NCBI RefSeq assembly: GCF_014805625.2
Contig: NW_023998476.1
Span: forward strand, 248,001 to 312,000
Direction of reading: 5' to 3'
Source of the DNA: Glossina fuscipes
Taxonomy: Eukaryota; Arthropoda; Insecta; Diptera; Glossinidae
DNA length: 64,000 bases
The notes beneath the pieces are model-generated. The model did no database searches. It had not been told where the DNA came from and saw only the letters and a program-made list of their open reading frames with translations. The translations under genes and the position numbers were made by a program. Below are positions 47,960-61,090 of this stretch, in pieces; the first letter of the stretch is position 1; every line of letters begins with the position of its first letter.

Positions 47960-48185
47960 AATTCTGAAAATTGTCTTGTCAAAACAAAGCGTTATGTGGG
48001 TAATGATCGACGAATTGGTTTAATCCGAAACATTTTCAGTAGCGTCAGTGCAGCAAATTTCAACAAAATATCTTAAAACATTGTACCCTGCAGGTTGGAC
48101 GTAAACTTATTACAAGATAGGTTTATCTGAAAACCTTCGGCGTTTTGCATACTTCCGCGCAAGCTTAATATACTCCACACCAAAA
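47960..48185 (+). repeat. GTCY-family repeat, forward orientation (tract lost)
   Basis: It has AAATTTCAACAAAATATCTT, ACCCTGCAGGTTGGACGTAA, CGGCGTTTTGCATACTTCCG and GCAAGCTTAATATACTCC. Confidence 0.65.
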
Positions 48186-49689
48186 GTCGCGTAGCTTATA
48201 AAATATGGGCACCTAAACAAACATTTATAGTTCGAAAATAAAGACAAAAAGGAAAAATCAAGAAATGGTTTGATTAAGCCCAACGAAAAAAATCCTGAAA
48301 ACTATTTTTTACCTTCGGCTATTAGCGTGGGAGTAGAAGGTTATTTCAAAATCCTCCCTAATGATTTACTTCGTTATATTCTATACCGTTTACAGTTGAA
48401 GCCTATTAAGTTGGTTCGGATGCCTGCAATGTCCGGAGGAGCTTAAGATACCCTCTAGAGAGAAGTGAAATGAATTCATAGGCTAAAGTTTTAAAGCCCT
48501 AGAGTCTGGAGTTATCCGCTTTACTGAAAAACTCTCGAGACCCTTAGCCCACTTGGCAGTCCCGGCGGTCATACTCAAACTAAAGCAAGCAATTTTCATA
48601 CATATAATGATGGAATTCAGTGCACTGGTATGTTTTGGTCAATATATATGATTGGAATGGATTGGTTGGGAACATTTTCCCACTTCGCCACATTAGAAAT
48701 AAATCGCTAACCCAAAAACTGTTTCTTTATGACAAAACTTTCTATTTTTAATACGAAAGTTATTATCTTTGCATACTAGGTAAGCCAGTTGGAAATTTTG
48801 GGTGGGATAGAAGCGACTTTTGAATATCTTCCCATAAAAATGTTCTCATAAAAAATTTCTGGTCAAAGGTTTTCTAAAATAGTGATACGTTTGAACCATA
48901 TAAAACTATTTTTCGAATCTCTTCCCATATAATTATTTACATGAAGAGTAATCCTTTATATGGCAACTAAATGTAATTTTTGGTATTTCATGTCGAAATA
49001 AGTTTTTTAACGTCTTTTCACATTTTTATTTCTTATCAGAGAGGAGATCTGACGAAAAATAAAGAGAAAAGCAGTATATGGCTCAAAGGACATAAACCCA
49101 CTCATTTGAGGAAAATGTAAACAAAATCGTTGTAATAAAGAAGGTATGCGATGTTGATCCCCCTTCATATTAAATTTGACATATTTATTTGCTGTGGACC
49201 AAAAATAGGGACACCCACTAGTGTGGTTAAATCGATGTAGAAAACTTTGTCTAACACATACTTTGTACGACTTCTGATGCATAATATAATGAATTTTTTT
49301 TTGATTTAAGCTCACCCTATGAAATATTTGTCTTCTTCGTTAATGTGGAGGTTTGGGATTGGCACTAGGCGGTTATTTTCGAGATTTTGGCAGCTTCGTT
49401 AAACACTATCCATCATTCTTTTATACCATTCTTCCCAGGCTAACTTGCAACAAGCTGCTTCCCGAGAAATCAGTTATTTATTTGTTTATATTTACTTCAA
49501 CTTGCTTGGCAATTATAGAATTTAAAGATAAAAACTTATGAGACCTTCATAGCACTTAAAGAGCCAAGCAAAATACTATTTGATTCAAGTCAAGAAATGT
49601 AGCGATTATGATGTGTTGAGACAACTTATATAAACAGATACGAATATAATTCAAACGATATAAGAATCTTATAAAAATCTTATACTAAA
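48186..49689. other. Repeat-derived sequence, no recognised gene
   Basis: About 48660-49010 has interior phrases of the repeat family (TTATGACAAAACTTTC, CTTCCCATATAA, ATCCTTTATATGGCAACTAA). A 102-codon minus-strand frame (49007-49315) is open but unrecognised. Confidence 0.4.
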
Positions 49690-50566
49690 CTGTTAGAGCA
49701 GAGCTTCCCAACCACTTGGCAATCGGTGCTAGACATAGGCAGTTCGAATCCAAATTTAAGACATTAAAAACTATGTTGCCTAAAAACGCTGGCGAGTCAA
49801 TAACACCATTAATTAGCTTAACTAGGAAGGAGATACCGACCTAAACTTTCGCTTCTCGTCTGAGGGAAGGGCCAATAGTAGCAACCTACTTTCATACGAT
49901 GGCAAAGAGCCTATCGGGTCCCATCCCAAATTGCCCAACGCAAACAGCAGGAATTGCTTCGGAATTGCTTCGGAATTGATTCTATTGCACGAGCACAAAT
50001 CCTATAGAAAGAGACCAAACAACAGAGGCATATTCGAGCACTGACCTCAATAATGCCCTATGTTTTATATGTTTGTAACATAAGGATTATCAAATTCCTT
50101 GGATCACCTTTCGATAAAGCCAAGAGCAATTCTCGCGTTGTTTACGGCAAATACTGCCCTCAAGATGAAGATTAGAGTAATTTTTCAATTTTTGCGAATC
50201 TATAAAGTATTTCGTACATAATGTACTCCTTCTTGCACTAGAGAGAGCTTCTTACACTTTTTTAAGTCGAGTTCCATAAAGTTAAATGAGCAAATCGTAG
50301 GCCGCAAGCGTGCGTTCTCATATTGCAAGAAGAGAACACTTGAACACCCCCTTAGCATACATTAGTATATAATTGGACTTGCTCACCGATGGCAAATTGT
50401 TTATGTAATGGATAAACAGAAAGCGTGCGAAGTGACTGCCCCGCGGGACCGCTGAGGCCATGCGAAAACCGTCAGAGGTGACTGAATTAAATCGAACTCT
50501 GAAGGATCTATTTTGGAAGTGGGAGAAATTGAAATTTGAACTCACACTATTGCGAAAGTTGCACAC
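49690..50566 (-). mobile_element. Decayed non-LTR retrotransposon (LINE), reverse-transcriptase and C-terminal part
   Basis: On the minus strand, 50566-50318 reads as reverse transcriptase: SFRVRFNSVTSDGF, then SAVPRGSHF (normally GVPQGSHLGP) and LFIHYINNLPSV. The catalytic YADD box has become YAKG (about 50359-50348). Further along, in shifting frames, come GFI-RWSKEFDNPYVT, LRSVLEYASVVWS (50050-50011), LGWDP-like and LPSYESRLLLLALP (about 49908-49868) segments, in the order expected for the thumb and C-terminal region of jockey/CR1-type LINEs. Several frameshifts and stops and the lost catalytic Asp show it is dead. The 5' part is absent, as is usual for truncated LINE copies. Confidence 0.85.
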
Positions 50567-53500
50567 TATTGCAACAAAGCCGATTTACTGAAGGTGAACT
50601 AACAGCTTAATGCTTCAAGCATATGCCCTTGAGATGCTAAAGTTATTAAGAAAAATTCCCTTCGCAAAAAAATAATAAAATCCGATTCTTAACTTATTAC
50701 TCAAAGAAATGCTTAAGTGAGTGAAACATTCCTTTTTTCTCGTTATATTTAAAATTCTGCCCAGATACTAATGAATAACAAAAGATCTTCCATACCAGGC
50801 CGATATTAGTTTTAAAGAGAAGACCTTTCTTTCAAGACCTTTCTTTGATAAATTCCGGGTAATACAGCAATTTGTTTCACACTCGCACCCATATTAAACA
50901 TATAAATATAAATATTAAGTGAAAGCTAAAATTTGAGCTGACACTTGAAAAAAAAAAGCAATTCATCGCGAGATCAACAAAAGACAAGAAATACTCCCTC
51001 AAAAAATTCGCGTAAAGACATGTCCTATATAACTAAAATACACTGTTGTACTGCAACAGTATCTCTCTGTTATGTACATAGAAATTTAGACTTGTTATCT
51101 CTTATTATTGTTGTTGTTGCTACATAAACAATGATTTGCTTGTCTAATTTTAAATATTGACAATTTCGTTCATTAAAATTGATATCATTCTAAAAATTCA
51201 ATTCAATTCCAATGGTTGCAAATATGTAAATAAATTAATAAAAGTATAGAAATAAAAAAAAAAAAATTTACAAAAACATGATTATTCTCTAGACCGCAGA
51301 CATATAAAGTTTGTCCGGGACTTGAAATAGATCCGCGTTTTTATTGCACCGATCGACTTTATTATTATTTTTTAATCCAATCATTTCTGAAATCATTATA
51401 AAGTCCCCTATTTAAGCCTATCTATGTACTCATCTGTCTGTCCATACGTCTGTTTGTTCGTCTGATCTCTGCCCAATTATATATAAGCAAACTAAAAATG
51501 CAAAGCGGCTGATAATGTCAACATTTGTTGGGAGCATATGTACCAACATAACAAAAAAAAATATATTCGAAAATCGAACACACACAGCCGACGGAGTTTG
51601 AAAAGTCAACTTTTTTTTTAAACCACCTCGTAAACTTTCTTTCACTTTAGATGTTAGTTCATACCATTTCTACTTAAAATTGATTTCATGTAAACGACTG
51701 CCTCAAAACTTCTGTAAAATCTCAATTCTGGAATACCAATTTTCGTTACTTTTCCACATAAATCAGCCGTTCTTTCACTATTTGCTTTACTTATTTTCAT
51801 GATTTATTCTAGTAAGCCAATGCTCAAAACATAAGCCCACAGGAAAAAGTTCAATAAAGTGATATCGCATGGTCTTTGTTGTAAGTTCACTGGAATTTTC
51901 TCTTGATATTTTATGGCATTTTGTGCCATTTTGTTAAAGTCGCATACCGTCCAAGTCAAATTTATCTACTTCGTCCTACAAGAAATCAATTATCGTGTTT
52001 TCATAGCGTTCTTCATTGAGGGCAACTGCAATGCCGCGTTCATCTCAAAAAGAAATGTGTTTCATTTACCTTTATCTTAGGTATCACAAGGTTGTAAACC
52101 TATTTGCAGATAGAAAGCTAGGGCAACCAGGGCTTACGTGACTTCTCATTTGCCATCGAACTGTTCTCTTTCTTACGAATTTTTATTAAGTTACAATACT
52201 GTGTAAAGTCACTAATTAACTTCGATGAAATAAATAAAAGTGGAATTAAAATAAGATAACAAAATTTTCACTTTTTGAACCAAGTCAATGGATGGTCTTC
52301 CATTGAAAGTATGCCTCAAAATAAAAATAATGTTTAATATTTGGTGCTTTATCATCGAAATAAAAAAAAAATTATATTAAACAATGCGGTGTATGGTATT
52401 CCATGGCGGACCCAGGCTGACAGTAACGTTTTCACATGATTATTATAAAATAATTGTGAGCCATATAATTAGGAACTGGCAATTTCTCTGATCAGAATTT
52501 TCGCATTATGTGTGTAACGTTTACGTCGGAAGTATTTTTCGCAAACTTTCCGGCTGGGACTTCAAGCTCTAAGTTACGCCTCGTTACCGCCAAGCCAAGC
52601 ACTATTTAATTATAAATCAGGTATAACCTGAACAGCATTCAATCAATCAATTAACCAGTCAACGGTTTGTAAAAAGTACGGTGTCGGTCATAGACGTCTG
52701 ATGATCTGTTAATTGATTTCCAATAATACTAAGACGAAGAGTAACAATAATCTTAAGAACCTCCTTTCTCTAAGACATTAGATGCGAAAGAGAAAAACTG
52801 TTAGTAGTGCGTTAACCTCGTTACCCCTCTTCTCACAACTAATTTCACTTGTGAAGAAGCTGCAAATTGAACTATTATTTAGTATATTCACTACTACCTT
52901 AACACATTACCTGCCATATGCATATATTTGTGCATTCCGTTAAACTTCGCAAAACTTCCATGTACACACGTTCGTCGTTCTCCACGCAATGCTCGTGTGC
53001 ATACGGTTGTGTGTGCCACTAACTATTCAACTGTTCACGTCAAAAAAATGAGATCTTCACTCCCACTCAAAATTTGTCGTTAGATGATGGAATGATTCCA
53101 TAGCGCGGTCGACTAAAATTCAGAGTATATAACGCCGTGAAATTATTTATACATGGAATGCTAAATAGAATGGCATGAGAATCTAAGACGGTTTATTCGG
53201 AAGAAGGCTGTATACTATAACCGATGTATTGGCGCCATAGCGCAATAAGCGATATAATGCTTATGGTAACAACTTTCATAACAGTGTAGATACTGTAGCA
53301 AAATATGAAAATCAAAACCTGAGATACCGTCAAAAAAGACCGCAGACTACCTGTCATTCAACAAAAAATAATACTGAATACAAGTACCGCTGGTAATGTG
53401 TTAAAGAACTACAGCCCAATAATATTTTTCGCTCTTTAGGAATTCATTGCGATAACTTCGCGAGCAGCAAATCGAGACTCCCAGGATTTAATCTTACATC

Positions 53501-53960
53501 CAATTCGACGAACGTTGACCATAACAAAAATTTATTCGCTTGCCGCTTAATTGTGGTAGTAAGAAGCCTTCAGCCCTTTCGGATAAGTACAAAATTCGAC
53601 CTTACCCTAAATCGAGATAACATACACATATACAGAAACATAAGTGAACAGAACACTTGGTTAAAAAGAGTGATTGAGTGATGAGAAAAGTTTCGGGTTG
53701 TTCACGGAAGAATTCTATACGAACGCAAAGTGCTGCTGACATTTAAAAGCACTTTCTTAACTGGGCGACTCATAACCGACCATGCATACCCTTACAAACT
53801 GTCAAAAGTTAACCCTCAGAGCCTTTTCTCACAATTAGTTTTTTCGCCCTTTTTGCGCACACATTAACGACATCAATGAAATGCTCTATATCAAGCGGGA
53901 AATATGAAAGTAAACCAAGAGCAAGTCAAAATAAGTTTAATTAAAATTTCTCTTACCTCT
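50567..53960. other. AT-rich sequence, no recognised gene
   Basis: A short reverse GTCY tract lies at 51425-51470 (CATCTGTCTGTCCATACGTC). Several promoter-like TATAAA words occur (for example near 52608) but none leads to a convincing reading frame. Confidence 0.4.
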
Positions 53961-55600
53961 TATGGTACTTGGCATTATACTCTCCCGCATTTATTAACTT
54001 TTTTTTTTTGTTTTTTTTTTTTTTTTTTTTTGTTTCAAACAACAATTTTATGAAGTCTTCTTTAATCGGTGATAATTTATATGAATCATTATCCTTTTTA
54101 ATCACTATTATAAGTTTTTACTATGTTCATTGTTATTGCAAGACGTCTATCGTGAATGCCAAAAGAGAAATAAAAAAATGAATAAAAATGAAAAATATTT
54201 AAACAGAAACAAAATTTATAAACAATGTTGACATTATATATAATAGCAGGTCCGAATGCCTACATATCCGTATATGTATATATATATGTATATATTACGT
54301 ATTAGTATTAAGAAGAAAAAGAAGAACTACGTAACATAATGATACAACGGAACAGGAATGACCTAATCGGATGAACAAGCGATTACACACTGAAAACACC
54401 TTTCAATTGAAAAACTCGTGAAAGAAAACTTGCCTTTTTCGAGGATGTTTGAAGTGAAGTTAACCAGTCAGCATCTTAATCTTAACGATTGCATCTCACT
54501 CATGCACAGCTCCGCTTGCAAACGCTCATTTATTCACAAATATGATGGCGGTAAAAAGAATTACTTCTTTATAACCGATTTCATTATTAATACATTTCTT
54601 TATTAAAACGTTTAAGTACTAACAACCAAATAACACGTTTAACATCAATTAAACTATGCTTAATGTATAAAATAGATATATATATTTACATAACTATATA
54701 TATATATATATATTATCCAAAATATATATATACATATATATATATATATGTATATGTAGACATAATACAAGCAGCCATAAATGTAAAAATAAATTTTATT
54801 GGTAAGACGAAGGCTTTGCTTTAGAACGTTTTCTTATTTAACATAAACTTAAAATTGCTTGCGTCGGTGTTAGGCGGCAAAAGTAATTTTCCAACTCAAG
54901 AAAACAAGTTCGGAAGTACCGCTATTCGACTGACTTAACGTATAAATAAAAAAATTCATATGCCTTCGCATACATATACACATATATTATTATATACATA
55001 CATATATATATATATATATCATACGTACAGGCACATACTTATGCTTAACAACCCATATTTGAGCGATCATTCGTCTTCTTATTCGTGTGAAGCATACGAT
55101 CAACGTAACACAAATTCGGGGTCATCGAACGTTCTTTCATCAGTCTGATTAAGAATACTGGAATCAAAACAAGAATGCAAAATTAACAGAAAGAGGAATA
55201 AACAAAAGCATACATATGTACACTACACACAGAGCAGCATAGCTTCAATAAACGAAGCAAGCACCACTCGTAATATAATACTTGTTTTCCAAACACCGGC
55301 GAGATACTTAAGATACTTAAGAATTGCTATCGTAAGAGAATGAGAAAAGAAATTGGGGAGTATGTAAAATTTCTTCTCTAAGAGAAGTGTTTGTTGCACA
55401 CTATTGTCGATCGAAGAGTTGAAAATGACGCAACAATATATACGGGAAAAGTTTTTTATTATTTCTTTTCTTTTATTTGTGTGTTTACATACACATATAT
55501 ATATCAGTATACATCACAATATATATATGTATATATATGTATATGAGTCAGTCAGAAAACAAAGCAAGAAAGCTGTTTATCAGGTATTGCAAGTAAATGG
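53961..55600. other. Microsatellite-rich single-copy block
   Basis: A T-rich run lies at 54000-54030. TA/TATG runs lie at 54268-54297, 54680-54760, 54965-55020 and 55492-55545. Small frames here (53969-54181, 54418-54606, 54960-55148 and 55404-55625) include low-complexity sequence and are not called as genes. Confidence 0.5.
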
Positions 55601-55799
55601 CCCGTGGCTAATATATCTCAGTTAAGAAATTTGAAAGCGTAGCAAATATCTTAAGCCTAATATTGATAAAATGATTTGGAAGATTTTCAAGAAGAGAAGC
55701 AACTTAATATGTGATCATACCAAAGCAATACTACTTCGCAAATCTACCGCAATGTATTCTTTCTAGAACGGCGACGCAGTCAGTAGAAGTGCGAACAAT

Positions 55800-55960
55800 A
55801 GAATTCTCACACCACCTGTTGAAGGGTTTCGGATACACCCACCTTTTATTACATCGATCAATTCAGAAATCGATTTCCTAAATTGATTTAACCATGTCCT
55901 CTGTCAACTTGAGTATTTAGTGTTGAGTGCAAACTTGTGTTTAATCGATACTTTCCGAAT
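55800..55960 (-). repeat. GTCY-family repeat, reverse orientation
   Basis: CACCCACCTTTTATTACATC, GATCAATTCAGAAATCGATT and GTTGAGTGCAAACTTGTG match the reverse core. A second short reverse piece with CTGTATATCTGTCTGTTTGC lies at 56338-56390. Confidence 0.6.
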
Positions 55961-56607
55961 TTCGATACATGTTCATGAAATGTGGTTACATGTTTTAGTG
56001 TAAATAAGAGCGCGGAAGAAAAAGGATTCTATCGGATTATTCTTACGACTTCCGCACATATAATCAGTTAACAGTGTGTAGCGAATGAAAAATTGGTTTT
56101 TTGCTCATTACTCATAAAATATAGCAAGCAAATGCACAAAAATTTAAACGTATATTCTGAGGGCGATTTTTGCAAAGTAATGGAAAAAATTGGCCACGCC
56201 TACCCAATATTATAGTGTATCAAAATTTAATTATTTTTCAGTGCGTTTATAACGCACAGCAACAAGCTTCAAAAACCCCATAATATATACAAATTCTTGG
56301 CCAGTTTCTTCTTCATGAATCTTGAATTCACCTAAACATGTCCGCTTCCTCGCCTGTATATCTGTCTGTTTGCGCAAGTTTGCAGTATGTATTCTAAAGA
56401 TTCTCCCGTTAATGAATATGAAGATATCGTCTACAAACTTGCAAAGTGTTTGGAATTGACCTTAACTTTTCAAGGGACACACCTACAACGCCCACATGGC
56501 TCTACGACAAAAAATTTTATTTTGAAAATAGAAGAAGTCAACTGCGCCCATTCCGTGTTATAGAGCATGAGAATTTTGTTCTTTCATTTCTTTCATCTCT
56601 TTTTGGG

Positions 56608-57141
56608 CTAAACGTGGAAGCGATGGATGGATATATAAGATTCGGTAATCATTACTGATGATTCACTGATGACCAGCGTCGCATATTGGATAGTAACGGA
56701 AATGTAGATCATGCTTTCTTCTCTCGCCCTCGGTTGGAAACCGAAACCAGGAAATAAGAAAGAGTTTGCTGGCCTATACCATCCAATCGCTTGCTCAAAC
56801 GGCAAGCGATAAAAACTACGCCGAGACATTTTCAAGAGAATCAAACAAAGGATGAGTACGTTCACGATTGAATGGCGTAGTTAGTACCGTTGGGAAACTT
56901 TGTTGTTCCTATACCCAAGTTGAGGAGAAGTCTCGTTGAACATATTACGAAAATCTTGATACTGCACAAATGATCTCGATAACATACAGACAAGACCTGT
57001 CAGTAGCATTTGTTCTCCGGGAAATAATATGCCGGAGCCATTCAACGAGTCTTTCGAATCCCATTCATGATATGGCGTATACCCGGAATATATCGATATT
57101 AGAGACCAACTGCTCATTTCTCCTAAACTTTGCAAATCCAA
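56608..57141 (-). pseudogene. Coding-like minus-strand stretch with one internal stop, family unknown
   Basis: The same frame is open from 57141 to 56884 and, after a TAA at 56883-56881, from 56880 to 56608: 178 codons with one stop in AT-rich DNA. Composition is less AT-biased than the flanks. Phrases include WSLISIYSGYTPYHEWDSKD, LLTGLVCMLSRSFVQYQDFR and RPANSFLFPGFGFQPRAR. I recognise no family. It is probably a mobile-element or gene relic. Confidence 0.35.
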
Positions 57142-57191
57142 TTAATTCACCCATCAACCACTGGACTTTCGTACCAAAGCCTAAACTCTAA

Positions 57192-58329
57192 ACCCTTTTT
57201 ACTGTAAGTGTTACAACTTAGTATTAGAAGTGTTGCGCATAAGCTCGCAGAGAAAGTAAAGTAGTATGGGAATTAAAAACGTTAATTATTCGAAATAACT
57301 CGTTGCCATCTGCTGAGGTTATGCCTGATCTCTTACATCAACAATTGCAGAAGAGGAAAAAAGTGACAAGAAATAAAGCGCCTGGAAGTCCTGATCATTT
57401 CGAAAGTATTGAAATTTGAAAACCTTCGCTCCTAATTTTTTGCAGAAATTAAGATAGCAAGAAACAAAACAAAAAAGAGCCATTAAAATAAGTATTAAAC
57501 CTGAAACAACCAAACATATCAAACATTTCAGCTACAACACAAGAACTGAAAGATTGCGTAATGGCTTTTAGACACAAAATCCTACTCTATTTTTTGATAT
57601 ACCCTAAGGGCTGCCGAAAGCTTTTAGAAAACCCTGAACTTAGCGCTACGATCAGGATGCGTCACCACATTTTTATTAATTCTCATCATTTTTTTATAAC
57701 GCACTTTCTGTATTGTAATTTTCTTCCTTTATCTTATAGTGCACCTAATATTTTCCTTTTTGCTTTATTTATAGCATAAAGCAAGATTCTGTTTTTTACT
57801 TACGTTTCTATTTCCTACTTCTGTTTGGTTTTTCTCATTAGTTTGCTATTCTCTCGATATTATCCAATTACTACGAAGGCCCAAACAAAGAACTCCGCAT
57901 TCACATTAGTTCTTTTTTACACTACCCAGCGAATCTTCGGGTGTTAATTTTCTGAAAAACACAAGAAGAATATCATTCAATTATCAATAACCTTAGGTTA
58001 GACGGGAACCAAAAATGAATATGGACAACTTTTTAGGAAAGACAAAAATGGCAGTTACACAGTCAGGCGGGCGATCTTCACGCAAGTAAATTTTTAGTGC
58101 TCTCAGTATATATTTAAATTAAATAGAATAGCGTCTTCTTAATAAGTACTCAAAATAACAAATACCTAGCTCCGTACGGAAAGTACAAGTGATATCACTA
58201 TACCGCACACTACTTGCGGTGCTAGGGTATATTAAGCTATATATAATGAAATATTTTCCCTGCAGAAGGAAATTTTTCATACTAATTCAGAAAGTTGGAA
58301 TACTATTACTCGACGACTTTCTTCGAAAA
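57192..58329. other. Intergenic sequence, no recognised gene
   Basis: AT-rich. Only short frames and no clear repeat. Confidence 0.4.
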
Positions 58330-58620
58330 ATTTTAAAATTCACAGTTTTCTTCCATATAACGACTTTTCAAGTCGGAAAAGTGATCTGATTCGAACCATT
58401 TTCAATAGCGTTCATTCTTAACGCAAAAAAATTCATCAAAATAACTCAAAAATTGCGATCTGCAGGTTGAACACAAGAAGGATGAACGGACTGGTGGGCA
58501 GACAGATAGACAGGCTGCAGAAACACTTTGTGATTCGATCGGTAGAATAAAAGATGAACCTATCTCAAGTCATCTCAAATTATCTGCACAAACTTGATAT
58601 ATCCACAATTGGAGGAGGAA
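58330..58620 (+). repeat. GTCY-type repeat, forward orientation, well preserved
   Basis: In order: CCATATAACGACTTTTCAAG, TTCATCAAAATAACTCAAAA, ATTGCGATCTGCAGGTTGAA, GGGCAGACAGATAGACAGG, GTGATTCGATCGGTAGAATA and ACCTATCTCAAGTCATCTCA. Confidence 0.8.
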
Positions 58621-59553
58621 ATCACAACTTTTTTTGCTTGTGATACCCTTCAAAACGTTAACGATTTGAAAACAGAACAGAAATTTAAGGTTAAATGTCC
58701 AGAGTATTTTATATGCACGCATATATAACACATATGCAAATATGTTTGTGTATTTTCAACACATGTAAGTAGAATGAAAATATACTTACTTTCGTAACGA
58801 TTTCAAATTGTATTTACTCTCAATCTCCACCTTACTTGATTCTCATTGGCTATTTTTACCACTTAAACAAGAGCCTAAGACCATACGGTAATAGGTTTGT
58901 TCGTTGTTCGTTCTTTGTTTGCAAAGGACATTTTCACCCTTATATTATACGATGCATAACATTTTTATGCGAAAACCTTACCCAATAAAAACCTACTAAA
59001 TAAACATAAATCGACACACACAAACACAACGCTATATATATGTTCATATGTAAGAGCTTGAAATATTTAGACTAAAAAAAGGGTATAAATAACGTGGAAG
59101 AACTCGCAAATTGAAGTAATAAGTTTGTAATTTTTTTGAGTTAAACAACTATTGCGGTAGTGCTTTACAAAACTTTTTGCTTGCAAGCGAGAATCAATCC
59201 GTAATCGCAACAAGTAGAAAAAGTACACTCATCTTGTAATTGCTGTGTTACTATATAAAAAAAAAATGAAACCCTTTGGATACAGCTCACGTTGGTTACG
59301 GAAAATATCTGATAAGTAATCAGATATAAAACTTTGTTGAAGATTTGCGTGAAATTCTTTGTTGACGTCATAGATAGTTTTGAAAGCTTTTAGTAAAAAA
59401 AATATTTTACTTTCGTGTAAATAAATTCGATCTATTTTTGGGCTCGACCTGTGAAAACCAAATAAATGATTAAAAATATATAATTTCTGTAATCCTCGAC
59501 AGTGTATGTGCATTTTATGTAAAAAATGTTAATTTTTCTGTACCATATATATA
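58621..59553. other. Intergenic sequence before the mariner copy
   Basis: A TATAAATAA word lies at 59084-59092. A 94-codon minus-strand frame (59229-59513) has no recognised relatives. Confidence 0.4.
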
Positions 59554-60215
59554 TTGGGAGTGCAAACAAGTTTCCGTTGACTTACGTTACCTTTTATTCG
59601 AAATAATGTCCATCACTAGCCAATTACTTCTTCCAATCTTTCTGTTAGCATTCGGATACCACATAAGAAGAACTCTTCATCTGAATCGACCCATTTTTTG
59701 GTATCTTCTTATGACGTAAGGACGTGCTCAGACAAATCATATGCTGTCTATCGGAGCGAGTAATAATTGGAAGGGCCAATGTTGACGGCGGGTGGAGCAG
59801 GCTAGAATTGCAAACGTTCCCTGAACGAATTTTGCTGTTTGGGTTCAGATTTCTTCATACTGCAAACTCGTGACATATTGACTTTTGGCTTGCCACACCC
59901 ATTTTTTGTCCTAGTTCGTTCAATTATTGTTGTTAGCACTTTTTTGGTGATCGTTTTAGTTGGTTGGAACAAATCACAGTACATCGTGCGCTGCCGATCC
60001 AACCAAAGGGGGCGCCCGTGAAAATTCAGCTTTATCATCGATATCAATTGTTCTCCCACTCGGCCACCTGCTTATTTGACTTAGCAGCACCATTTATCAA
60101 TTTAAGCTGGGAAAGTAAACTGTCGCACAAATGACTCTTGCTCGGTATAAAATTTGACATTTTCAAAGGAAATATAGATGTTACGCTGATATGGAGTCAC
60201 GGAAACCTCAAAGTT
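59554..60215 (-). mobile_element. Internally deleted, inactive mariner transposon
   Basis: The 3' end is a TA followed by TTGGGAGTGCAAACAAGTTT (from 59554), which resembles mariner terminal repeats. Reading inward on the minus strand, the transposase shows WLDRQRTMYCDLFQPTKTI (about 60002-59946), then PAPPAVNIGPSNYYSLRS, where the usual PPYSPDLAPSDYHLFRS has lost its third catalytic Asp to Asn. It ends with WVDSDEEFFLCGIRMLTERL. A possible N-terminus (MSNFIPSKSHL, ATG at 60160-60158) sits only about 100 bases from the mid-protein segment, so roughly half a kilobase is deleted. The 5' repeat is poorly preserved; CGGAAAC near 60200 may be its inner part. Confidence 0.8.
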
Positions 60216-60889
60216 ATGTTGACAATTTCAACAAAACCTTCTTTTTTCTAAATATTTTTATATTTTCAAGTTCAGAGATCTTATCTGGGCATTTAATCTG
60301 TGTAAGAGTCTATCCTAAGATAGCCAAAGGCTCGTGTGATTATGAAGTAATCAGCGAGGACCGAATCTGGCATACCCACCGCTATGCTTTTCGCATTCTA
60401 CCATCTAAATTCTTTTATTTAATACACATATGTCGGGTATTGCTAACAAAAATTTATCGCTTTGTATACCATATTCATTTTAAAATTAATTAAATTAATT
60501 TAGTCATATCTTCGTTTGAGGAGGGTAGAAAAGAGTTTTAAACATTCTTTCTTGTTTGCCGTATAATAAAAAGGCATGAAACATCAAAAAAGTGAAAAAA
60601 AAAATAATATGTTATTACTCGTAATTTTGCATGGGCATGGCCGAATGGTTCTATTGGTGTGGGCTTAAAGAGTAGATTGTTTCATAGCATATATTTCAGC
60701 CTTCTACCTCGAGCAATTTCCGACTAACGAGAGAAAATCTAAAAATTTTTGTGAAAAGAAATGCGGTGCATTCAGTTTACGTTCCACCGCTCGTTCCTGC
60801 TCCCACGAATTTAGATCATCCTGCGTGCAGAAGCTTACAATGTTTCTACCAAACTTTAAGTCGCTAACTTCAATTTTGTGACCGGGAGA

Positions 60890-61090
60890 GTGCCAAAAAC
60901 GCACACAATACACGGGCACAGACACAGAGACGGACAGACAGGGCTTAATCAATTCAGAATTTCACGTTGCTCAAGATTACATATATTTTACTGATCGCCT
61001 GAATTTTCCTTTCAGGTATTACATATATTGTGAAACAAAAATAAATAAATAAAATGAATATACCCTCTTACTACAGTGGTGGGTATAAAA
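60890..61090 (+). repeat. GTCY-type repeat, second subfamily, with intact 3' end
   Basis: CACAGAGACGGACAGACAGG, CTTAATCAATTCAGAATTTC, TTGCTCAAGATTACATATAT and a terminal ATACCCTCTTACTACAGTGG followed by TGGGTATAAAA. The end sequence is the best preserved of this subfamily in the window. Confidence 0.75.

Noticed and set aside
49736..49752. GGCAGTTCGAATCC resembling a tRNA B-box
   Set aside because: It lies within the LINE relic, and no acceptor or anticodon stem can be drawn around it. No convincing tRNA was found in the window.
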